Made by a program: the position numbers and the translations under genes
In this document: positions 20,988 to 27,416 of the stretch, in pieces
Layout: each line of letters starts with the position of its first letter
Position numbering within the stretch: position 1 is the stretch's first letter
From: Kiloniellales bacterium
GTDB taxonomy: Bacteria > Pseudomonadota > Alphaproteobacteria > Kiloniellales > JAKSDN01
NCBI GenBank assembly: GCA_028280455.1
Contig: JANQLT010000181.1
Coordinates: 1 to 64,000, forward strand
Direction: 5' to 3'
DNA length: 64,000 nucleotides
The notes under the pieces: model-generated
Database searches by the model: none
The model's input: the letters and a program-made list of their open reading frames with translations, nothing else
Told to the model about the DNA's origin: nothing

Positions 20988-20993
20988 TCCGCC

Positions 20994-22136
20994 ATGCCCC
21001 GTCAGATCCGCCGGGTCGGCCTGCCTTCGAACTCGCCGGCTGCCCGGCGCGCGGTGATCTTCCGCGACTACGGGGCGCCCGAGGCGCGGCCCAAGGTCTA
21101 CATTCACGCGGCGATCCACGCCGACGAGATCCCGGGCCTGTTGGTCGCCCAGCATCTGACCCGGCTGTTCGACGAGGCCGAGGCGGCGGGGGCGATCGAC
21201 GGCCGGATCACGCTGGCGCCCTACGCCAACCCGATCGGCCTCGATCAATGGGTCAACAGCTACCACCCGGGCCGCTACGAGCTGATGGGCGGCGGCAACT
21301 TCAATCGCAACTGGCGCGACCTGACGCCGGAGGCCGCCGAGCGCCTCGACGGCAAGCTCGGCCGGGACGAAGCCGCCAACGTCGCGCTGATCCGCGAGAC
21401 GCTGCTGTCGGTCGTCGAGGGCTGGCCGGCGAGCATCGAGATGGACGCCTGGCGCCAGGTGCTGGCGCGCGAGGCGATCGATGCCGACATCGTGCTCGAC
21501 CTGCATTGCGACCTCGAGTCGCTGATGCACGTCTACCTGCTGGCCGCCCACTGGCCACGGTTCGCGGACCTGCCGAGCGAGCTGGGCAGCCGCGGCACGT
21601 TGCTGTCCGACGATTCCGGCGGCGGCTGCTTCGACGAGGCCATGGCCCTGCCCTGGCTGCGCCTGGCCCAGCGCTTCCCCGAGGCGGCGATCCCGCCGGC
21701 CTGCTTCGCCACCACGGTCGAGCTGCGCGGCCAGGCCGACGTCTCCGACGACCTGGCCGAGGCCGACGCCAAGGCCCTGTTCCGCTTCCTGCAGCGCCAC
21801 GGCGTGATCGCCGGCGACCCCGGCCCGGCGCCGGAGGCGCTCTGCGAGGCGACCCGCCTGGAAGCCTGCGACGTGGTCAAGTCGCCCGCCGCCGGCGTCC
21901 TCGCCTACAAAGCGGCGCTCGGCGAACGCGTCGGGAAGGGCCAAGTCATCGCCGAGCTGGTCGATCCGGCCGCCGAGGATCCGGCCAAGGCCCGCGTGCC
22001 GGTCTTCAGCAACACCGACGGCCTGCTGCTGACCCGCAAGCTGCACAAGTACGTCGCGCCCGGCGCCAGCATCGCCAAGATCGTCGGCAAGGAGCGGCTG
22101 GAGAACCGTAGGACCGGTGCGTTGATGGAGATGTGA
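20994..22136 (+). CDS. Succinylglutamate desuccinylase/aspartoacylase family zinc hydrolase (M14)
   Basis: The 380-residue protein has the M14 carboxypeptidase-like fold of AstE/AspA/DoeB enzymes, which remove an acyl group from an amino acid. Zinc ligands are seen in IHAAIHADEIPG (H-x-x-E) and in DIVLDLHCD (His). The catalytic Glu is probably in FATTVELRGQAD. NFNRNWRDLT supplies substrate-binding Asn/Arg. The C-terminal part (ACDVVKSPAAGVLAYKAALGERV) is a barrel-like domain, as in DoeB-type deacetylases of ectoine degradation. Substrate cannot be fixed from context. The start has AGGAG 8 bases upstream, held in a hairpin. Confidence 0.87.
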   Translation: MPRQIRRVGLPSNSPAARRAVIFRDYGAPEARPKVYIHAAIHADEIPGLLVAQHLTRLFDEAEAAGAIDGRITLAPYANPIGLDQWVNSYHPGRYELMGGGNFNRNWRDLTPEAAERLDGKLGRDEAANVALIRETLLSVVEGWPASIEMDAWRQVLAREAIDADIVLDLHCDLESLMHVYLLAAHWPRFADLPSELGSRGTLLSDDSGGGCFDEAMALPWLRLAQRFPEAAIPPACFATTVELRGQADVSDDLAEADAKALFRFLQRHGVIAGDPGPAPEALCEATRLEACDVVKSPAAGVLAYKAALGERVGKGQVIAELVDPAAEDPAKARVPVFSNTDGLLLTRKLHKYVAPGASIAKIVGKERLENRRTGALMEM

Positions 22137-22152
22137 CGCTCGGCGTCGGAAG

Positions 22153-22197
22153 CTCTCGGGAATGCGAGAGAGGCTTGGCGCTACCGCCTTCAGGCGG
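22153..22197 (+). terminator. Paired hairpins after the deacylase gene
   Basis: CTCTCG/CGAGAG (22153-22170) is followed by CCGCC-TTCA-GGCGG (22184-22197). They lie between convergent genes (plus-strand deacylase and minus-strand zinc-ribbon gene) and could end transcription from either side. No clear U-run is present. Confidence 0.4.
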
Positions 22198-22232
22198 CAG
22201 GGCCGGCTAGCGCTCCATAGTCGGACTCGAAG

Positions 22233-22430
22233 CTAGCCTTCATGGGCGAAGGGTCGGGGCCGGAGCGCTTCACCGTTGCGCCACGCGGTCGAGCTCTTGC
22301 AGCGCGCGCAGATTCGCTCGCCGGACCACTGGCTCGGAAAGCTGTCGCGACACCTGAGACACTTGCGGACCTTCGCCACGTCCGGCGCAGGCGTCTCGGC
22401 TAAGGATCCCTTCGCCATGCTGCTCGTCAT
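22233..22430 (-). CDS. Small zinc-ribbon microprotein
   Basis: This 65-residue protein has the pattern C-x2-C-x13-C-x2-C (C24, C27, C41, C44) in KCLRCRDSFPSQWSGERICARCK, a treble-clef or zinc-ribbon knuckle resembling small alphaproteobacterial zinc-finger proteins. ATG 22430 is preceded by AGAGG at suitable distance, which favours it over the TTG one codon upstream. Function is unknown; DNA, RNA or protein binding are possible. It lies alone, with a long AT-rich upstream region that carries two copies of TAAGAATATTCT. Confidence 0.7.
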   Translation of the reverse strand: MTSSMAKGSLAETPAPDVAKVRKCLRCRDSFPSQWSGERICARCKSSTAWRNGEALRPRPFAHEG

Positions 22431-22720
22431 CAATTGCCTCTTCGTCTGCCAATGGGGGCGATGGGCGGCATATCGAGCCGATCCCGGTCTTCACGCCGAC
22501 AATATTGGGAGGCTCACTCCACCGTATTTATTAATATGGGGAGCAGAAAATAAATTTCAATATTGAACGTAAGAGTCGTACGGAACCCCTTTGGATTCAC
22601 TAAGAATATTCTCTCGAGATAGTCTGGAGCCGCCGGGTTTTTCACTGCCACGCCATTGAGAGTTAAGAATATTCTTGAGCGGACAACGCAGCAGCGCGCC
22701 GTCGACGCTTGGCCGCCGAT
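22431..22720. other. AT-rich intergenic region with repeated palindrome
   Basis: This 290-base gap is clearly richer in A+T than the rest of the window. The 12-base palindrome TAAGAATATTCT occurs twice (22601-22612 and 22664-22675). It lies between the 3' end of the sulfotransferase gene and the start of the zinc-ribbon gene, both on the minus strand, so it is the latter's promoter region. The two-base centre (AGAA-TA-TTCT) differs from the three-base centre of ICE boxes. I find no gene in it. Confidence 0.5.
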
Positions 22721-23461
22721 CTAGGCCGGCCGCAGCCTCTCGGCATGGAGCCGTTGGTAGTGCGGCAGGACGATCTCGTAGATCTCCTGCACCCGCGCCG
22801 GCGCCTCGGAGATGTCGATGTACTGCCTCGGCTGGGGCTTGAGGCCGTCGGAGTCGCGCAGGTTCTGGTGCCAGGAGCCGCCGTCGTACCAGCTCACCTC
22901 GTCGCGGGCGCCGGGCTCCCAGCTCAGGGCCTCGGGCAGGAAAGGGATGCCGACGGCGGCGCAGTAGGCCTCGACGATGCCGTGGGGATCCTCCAGCAGG
23001 TCGTCGCTGTCGATCACCGGCGGCGGCGCGCCGCTCTGCGCCCAGAGCCGGTCGAAGAGCGCGCGCTGCTCGACGAAGGCGATCTCCTTGAGCACGAAGT
23101 CAGGCCAGTGCTTGTACATCGAGGTCGCCACCTTGGCCGGGTCGCGGATCAGGAAGCTGTGGTCGAAGCGGGCCAGGAAGTCGTCGCTCCAGAGGTGCTC
23201 GACGTAGTGCGGGAAGTCCTTGGAGAAGACCGGCCCCGCCTCGGCCGCCGCCAGCAGGCTCTGCCAGACCGAGTCGAAGGTCAGGCCCGGCGTGCGCGGG
23301 CTGTCGGGCCCGATGCGCGGCCAGCGGGCTTCCTCGCCCTGGTACCAGGCCTCGCCGAAGGGCTCGTGGAAGCAGGTCATGTCGCCGCGCATGCGCATCA
23401 TCCACTCGAAGGCCGTCGAGGTGGAGCGCGGCGTGGCCCAGAGCGCGAGGATCTTGTGCAT
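22721..23461 (-). CDS. Sulfotransferase family protein
   Basis: The 246-residue protein opens HKILALWATPRSTSTAFEWM, the 5'-phosphosulfate-binding loop (TPRSTSTAFE) of PAPS-dependent sulfotransferases. The 3'-phosphate-binding segment follows at FLIRDPAKVATSMYKH. It would move a sulfo group from PAPS onto an unknown small molecule or glycan, although some members of this clan have other roles. It starts 9 bases after the isomerase-like gene ends, so the two form an operon. No PAPS synthesis gene is nearby. Confidence 0.8.
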   Translation of the reverse strand: MHKILALWATPRSTSTAFEWMMRMRGDMTCFHEPFGEAWYQGEEARWPRIGPDSPRTPGLTFDSVWQSLLAAAEAGPVFSKDFPHYVEHLWSDDFLARFDHSFLIRDPAKVATSMYKHWPDFVLKEIAFVEQRALFDRLWAQSGAPPPVIDSDDLLEDPHGIVEAYCAAVGIPFLPEALSWEPGARDEVSWYDGGSWHQNLRDSDGLKPQPRQYIDISEAPARVQEIYEIVLPHYQRLHAERLRPA

Positions 23462-23470
23462 GGCGCCCCC

Positions 23471-24265
23471 TCAGCTCAGCGAGGCGAGCAGATGGCCGTG
23501 GCCGGGCGCGGCGGGCAGCCCGAGGTGCCGCAGCATGGCCCAGTAGAGCGCGACGTCCGAGGCGACGAGGGGCTTGCCGGACCGGCCCTCGACGGCCTCG
23601 ACCACCTGCAGCATGCGGAAGCCGGCGCCGGTCTGGACGATGGCGTCCGCCTCCGGCGCGCGCTCCGAGGCATCGAGCGCGGCGGCGATCATCAGGTGGT
23701 CCGGGTAGTCCCAGAGGGTCGCCTCCTCGATCCGCAGCTTCTCCTCGTGGTCGGCGACCAGGCCCTGGTCGATCAGGTCGCCGGCCCAGAGGATCTCGAA
23801 GCCGGCCGCCTCCAGGTAGCCGTTGATGCCCCGGCTCCAGTCGTCGCGGAAGTAGCCGTTGGCGACGGTGATGCGCTCGGCGCCCAGCGCGCGCAAGCCC
23901 TCCACCAGGCACTGGCCGGCCATGAAGAAGCGCGCGCCGGCCTTCTCGGAGATGTCGTCGCAGAGCCGGACGATGTCGTCCGGCGAGGTGCCGTTGCAGT
24001 GCACCCAATTGGTGCCGACCTGGCCGATCACCTGGCAGTAGGAGCGGCCGAGGCAAACCGCCGACTCCTCGAGCAGGTCGAAGTTGCGCGCCCGCTGGTC
24101 CAGCTCGTAGGCGTAGCCCGGGATGTGGTTGACCCGCTGCAGGATGCCGGTGCCCCGGGGCGCCACCTGCAGGAACTGCTGCGGGCTGTCGTCGAAGTAC
24201 TGCGGCGTGGTCACGAAACCGGCATAGGCCCGGTATCGCCGCTTCGTCGCCTGGAGCTCGGCCAT
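23471..24265 (-). CDS. Maleate isomerase/arylmalonate decarboxylase-like protein (Asp/Glu racemase superfamily)
   Basis: Start 24265 (MAELQATKRRYRAYAGFV) gives 264 residues. The fold-defining pieces are the first catalytic cysteine region (SYCQVIGQVGTNWVHCNG), GLRALGAERITVANGYFRDDW, AGFEILWAG and the second half ADAIVQTGAGFRMLQVVEAVE. The second active-site cysteine of maleate isomerase appears replaced: the segment is QTGAGFRM, where maleate isomerases have a Cys. It may therefore be a decarboxylase-like or non-isomerising member. It forms an operon with the sulfotransferase and is divergent from the FrhB-like gene (83-base gap). Confidence 0.75.
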   Translation of the reverse strand: MAELQATKRRYRAYAGFVTTPQYFDDSPQQFLQVAPRGTGILQRVNHIPGYAYELDQRARNFDLLEESAVCLGRSYCQVIGQVGTNWVHCNGTSPDDIVRLCDDISEKAGARFFMAGQCLVEGLRALGAERITVANGYFRDDWSRGINGYLEAAGFEILWAGDLIDQGLVADHEEKLRIEEATLWDYPDHLMIAAALDASERAPEADAIVQTGAGFRMLQVVEAVEGRSGKPLVASDVALYWAMLRHLGLPAAPGHGHLLASLS

Positions 24266-24348
24266 GGGCACCCCCCGAATCGTCGGCGTCGCGCTGGCAG
24301 CCGATCCTCCCTTAGGACAGACTGGCCCGCGACACAATGGGGCCTGCC

Positions 24349-25608
24349 ATGGCGGACAACGCGCGTTTCGAGCGCATCACCGAGGAGGGCAAGTGCATCG
24401 GCTGCGGCCTTTGCGCCTCGATGCTGCCCGGCAAGCTGGCGATGGCGGTGGCCCCGAGCGGCTACCTGCGGCCCGCGGCGAGCGCGGCACTGTCCGAAGA
24501 AGAGACCGACGCGATCTACGCGGTCTGTCCGGGCCTGGTGCAGACGGGCCTGCCCGAGGAGCTGATCGGCCCCGAGACACGCCTGGACGAGGTCTGGGGC
24601 CCCATCGTGCGGATCGACATGGCCTACGCCGCCGATCCGGAGAGCCGGCACCGGGCGGCGACCGGCGGCGCGCTGACGGCGCTCTGCGACTACCTGATCG
24701 CCAGCGGCGAGGCCCGCGCCATCCTTCACGTCGCCGCCGGCGGCGCGCGGCCCTCCTTCGGCAAGCCGCAGGTCAGCGAGGACCATGCCTCCGTGCTGGC
24801 CGCCGCCGGCTCGCGCTACGGACCGAGCGACCCGCTGAGCGCGCTGCACGCCCTGCTCGATCGCGGCGAGCCCTTCGCCCTGGTCGCCAAGCCCTGCGAC
24901 CTCTCGGCCGTGCGCCTGCTCGGGCGCCGCGAGCCGCGGGTCGGCGCGCTGATCACGCACTTCCTGACGCCGGTCTGCGGCGGCTTCATGCCGCCCTTCG
25001 GCATGGATGCCTTCCTGGCGCGCAACGGCATCGACCCGCAAGAGGTGGCCGCGCTCAGCTATCGCGGCTACGGCTGTCCGGGGCCGACGCGCATCACGCT
25101 CAGGTCGGGCGCCGTGATCGACAAGACCTATCTCGAGCTCTGGGGCAGCGATGCTTCCCTCTGGCACCTGCCCTGGCGCTGCAAGATCTGCCCGGACGGC
25201 ACCGGCGAGGCGGCCGACGTGGCGGCGGCGGACGCCTGGCCGGGCGGCGCGCCGACGGAAGAGATGATGGCCGAGGATCCCGGCACCAACGTCGTCATCG
25301 CCCGCAGCAAGGCCGGCGCCGAGCTGGTCGCGCGGGCCGCCGAGGCCGGCTTCCTGGTGCTCGACGGCGGCGCGACGACGGCCGACCTGGACGACTGGCA
25401 GCCGCACCAGGTCAACAAGAAGATCGCCTCGGGCGCCCGCTACCAGGGCCTGCGCGAGGCCGGCCAGCTCGGCATCGAGACCCCCGGCCTGCGCACGGCG
25501 GCGCTGCGCCGGCGCATGGACGCCGAGACCGACCGGGCCCAGATCGAGGGCGCCAAGCAGCGCATCGCCATCGGCAAGCACCGCGACGATTTCGGGCGAG
25601 AGTCCTGA
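24349..25608 (+). CDS. FrhB-like coenzyme F420 hydrogenase/dehydrogenase beta-subunit family protein
   Basis: The 419-residue protein (start 24349, MADNARFERITEEGKC) has a 4Fe-4S ferredoxin-type motif CIGCGLCASM near residue 20. The FrhB N-terminal domain follows (HRAATGGALTALCDYL, ALVAKPCDLSAVR), then the C-terminal domain with CKICPDG and a histidine/arginine-rich flavin region. Characterised relatives include FrhB, F420-dependent enzymes, chlorophyllide vinyl reductase BciB and sugar-modifying redox proteins. In an F420-poor alphaproteobacterium the partner is more likely FAD/ferredoxin. Its divergent pairing with an isomerase-like and a sulfotransferase gene suggests a small-molecule or polysaccharide modification pathway, but this is inference. 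Confidence 0.8.
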   Translation: MADNARFERITEEGKCIGCGLCASMLPGKLAMAVAPSGYLRPAASAALSEEETDAIYAVCPGLVQTGLPEELIGPETRLDEVWGPIVRIDMAYAADPESRHRAATGGALTALCDYLIASGEARAILHVAAGGARPSFGKPQVSEDHASVLAAAGSRYGPSDPLSALHALLDRGEPFALVAKPCDLSAVRLLGRREPRVGALITHFLTPVCGGFMPPFGMDAFLARNGIDPQEVAALSYRGYGCPGPTRITLRSGAVIDKTYLELWGSDASLWHLPWRCKICPDGTGEAADVAAADAWPGGAPTEEMMAEDPGTNVVIARSKAGAELVARAAEAGFLVLDGGATTADLDDWQPHQVNKKIASGARYQGLREAGQLGIETPGLRTAALRRRMDAETDRAQIEGAKQRIAIGKHRDDFGRES

Positions 25609-25663
25609 TCAGGGCGCCTAAAGCGCTATCGGATTAGGTGGCATCGTCTGCCCGCTGCCGAAC

Positions 25664-25819
25664 GGAAACGAACCGCCCCCTCACCCAGCTCCGGCTAGGC
25701 TCCGCTGCGCCTCACCAAGCCTGCGCATCCCTCTCCCCCGACGGGGGAGAGGGCGTGGAGGCTTAGCGAGGCCTAAGGCTGAGCTTAGCCGGAGCTGGGT
25801 GAGGGGGCGGTTCGTTTCC
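25664..25819. repeat. 156-bp palindromic element (34-bp perfect terminal inverted repeats)
   Basis: The outer arms 25664-25697 and 25786-25819 are perfect inverted repeats of 34 bases. The centre is another perfect 11-base pair, CCCTCTCCCCC (25729-25739) with GGGGGAGAGGG (25743-25753), and the sequence in between pairs partially. It lies between convergent genes (FrhB-like and DUF992) and could act as a bidirectional terminator. The architecture suggests a MITE or REP-type element; the rest of the gap (25609-25874) holds nothing else I recognise. Confidence 0.8.
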
Positions 25820-25874
25820 CTCTGGCAGCAGGCCGGCGACGCCACCCAAGCCGGCAACGCTCTCGTCGCCCGAC

Positions 25875-26351
25875 TCAGTTCGCCGGATCGAGGTGGATCG
25901 TGCCGATGCCGGCGGCGACGTTCAGGCCTTCCTGGCCCTGGATGCTGAGCGGCTGCAGGGAGATCGAATTGCCGCCGCCGACCAGGGCGTTGGCGCCCAG
26001 GCCCATCCCGGCCGAGACCTCGGCGCTGACGCCGGCGTAGGTGCCTTTGAGGGCCCCCGGCTGCAGGTCGAGGCTGGGCGCGAAGACCGTCCAGATGATC
26101 ACGCCGCTCTCGGTGTAGCCGATGTCGACGCCGAACTTCTGCACCTCGCCGCTGTAGCGCTCGGCGCCGCCCGAGACGGGCGAGTAGATGCACTTCAGGT
26201 CCTTGGTCGAGCCGAGGATGAAGCCCCAGCCGCCGGCCACGTTGCATTTCAGGACACCGGCCTTGACGCCGGCGTCCTGTGCCGCCGCGCCGAACGAGAA
26301 CGTCATGGCCAGCGCCAAGGTGCCGATCAGGCCGCCGATAGTCCGCAGCAT
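25875..26351 (-). CDS. DUF992 family secreted protein
   Basis: Start 26351 (MLRTIGGLIGTLALAM), preceded by GAGGAGG, gives 158 residues with a Sec signal peptide cleaved near GAAAQ. The mature part starts KAGVLKCNVAGGWGFILGSTKDLKCIYSP, the typical DUF992 opening with two cysteines that could form a disulfide, and ends in glycine-rich beta-strand segments. DUF992 proteins are small periplasmic proteins of alphaproteobacteria with no known function. It is the last gene of a possible unit with the dehalogenase, 94 bases downstream of it. Confidence 0.85.
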   Translation of the reverse strand: MLRTIGGLIGTLALAMTFSFGAAAQDAGVKAGVLKCNVAGGWGFILGSTKDLKCIYSPVSGGAERYSGEVQKFGVDIGYTESGVIIWTVFAPSLDLQPGALKGTYAGVSAEVSAGMGLGANALVGGGNSISLQPLSIQGQEGLNVAAGIGTIHLDPAN

Positions 26352-26445
26352 GCGCGCCTCCTCGATGGAATCACAAAGCCGAGCCACAAAGCCCGGGCCT
26401 TGGCCGTCCTAGCATGAAGCGCTGCTTGGCGCCACGCGCCTCGGC

Positions 26446-27327
26446 TCAGCCGAGGCCGCGAATCCAGGTCGCGATGGCCTCGCCGACCTCGTCCGGCGAA
26501 TCCTCCTGGATGTAGTGCGCGCCCGGCACGGTGACCTCGGTCACGTTCGGGAAGCTGCGGCAGTGATCGGCCACGGTGCCGGTCACCATCATCCCGGGAT
26601 CGGCGCTGATGAAGAGCTTGGGGATATCGCTCTGCGCCAGCCAGATGCAGTTGGCCTCGAGCACCTCGGCGACGTCGGCCGGCTCGCCGCCGACCGGGAT
26701 CTCGCGCGGCCAGGTCAGGGTGGCGCGGCGGCCCTCGCCGGGCTTGCCGTAGGGCTTGCGGTAGGCCGCCATCTCCTCGGCGCCGAGCTCGCGCATCACC
26801 GCCATGGGGATGACCTGCTCGACGAAGACGTTGTCCTCCAGGCACATCTGCTCGCCCGCCGGCGAGCGGAAGCTCTTGAAGACCTCGACGGCCGGCGGCG
26901 GGAAGAGCTCCCAGCTCAGCGGCATCAGCAGCGGCTCCATGTAGGCGATGCCGCGCACCCGCTCCGGGTTGTGCCGCGCCCACTCGAAGCCCAGGGCCCC
27001 GCCCCAGTCGTGGACCACCAGGATCACCGGCTCCGTCTCGTCGAGCGCGTCGAACAGGCCGAAGAGGTAGTCCCGCTGCTCGGCGTAGCGGTAGCGCTGC
27101 GGGCCGGAGTCCGGAAGCTTGTCGGACTCGCCCATGCCGATCAGGTCCGGCGCCACGCAATGCCCGAGCCCGGCGAGGTGCGAGATGACGTTGCGCCAGA
27201 TGTAGGAATAGGTCGGGTTGCCGTGCAGCAGCCAGATCGGCGCGCCCGCGCCGGCCTCGGCAAAGACCATCTTGGCGCCCCGAACCTCGCGGCTCGAGCG
27301 CTTGTGGGGATCCTTGGCTTCGATCAT
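26446..27327 (-). CDS. Haloalkane dehalogenase (alpha/beta hydrolase, HLD-II-like)
   Basis: Haloalkane dehalogenases hydrolyse carbon-halogen bonds to an alcohol and halide. The 293-residue protein has all the family hallmarks: Asn37 in LLHGNPTYSYIWRN (halide-stabilising), nucleophile Asp107 followed by Trp108 in VHDWGGALG (halide-stabilising Trp), Glu132 in YMEPLLMP (catalytic acid position of subfamily II, as in DhaA/LinB) and His272 in PGAHYIQEDSPDEVG. The start has GGAG 6-7 bases upstream. It probably acts on short organohalides of marine origin; the natural substrate is not known. Confidence 0.88.
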   Translation of the reverse strand: MIEAKDPHKRSSREVRGAKMVFAEAGAGAPIWLLHGNPTYSYIWRNVISHLAGLGHCVAPDLIGMGESDKLPDSGPQRYRYAEQRDYLFGLFDALDETEPVILVVHDWGGALGFEWARHNPERVRGIAYMEPLLMPLSWELFPPPAVEVFKSFRSPAGEQMCLEDNVFVEQVIPMAVMRELGAEEMAAYRKPYGKPGEGRRATLTWPREIPVGGEPADVAEVLEANCIWLAQSDIPKLFISADPGMMVTGTVADHCRSFPNVTEVTVPGAHYIQEDSPDEVGEAIATWIRGLG

Positions 27328-27364
27328 CGCTTGCTCCGGGCCCTAGCCGCCAGTCGGCCGGGTC

Positions 27365-27404
27365 AAAAAAAGCCGCCGGGCCGGCCGATGGGGGCCGGCC
27401 CGGC
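27365..27404 (-). terminator. Intrinsic terminator of the torCDA operon
   Basis: On the minus strand GCCGGGCCGGCC (27404-27393) and GGCCGGCCCGGC (27386-27375) form a 12-bp perfect stem with a 6-base loop, followed by GGC and seven T (27371-27365). This is a textbook Rho-independent terminator 13 bases after the torA stop. Confidence 0.9.
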
Positions 27405-27416
27405 GCATAGGCAGGG

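Noticed and set aside
22276-22566. Plus-strand open frame of 96 codons over the zinc-ribbon gene
   Set aside because: The opposite strand encodes a four-cysteine zinc-ribbon protein with a ribosome site, and this frame has no such support.
22601-22675. TAAGAATATTCT sites as ICE/Irr boxes
   Set aside because: ICE sites have a three-base centre between GAA and TTC, and these have two bases, so I do not assign them to Irr.
25615-25640. TAAAGCGCTATCGGATT as a third copy of the 38481 element
   Set aside because: Only the first seven bases agree with the element border. The rest differs and there is no matching second arm with that end.
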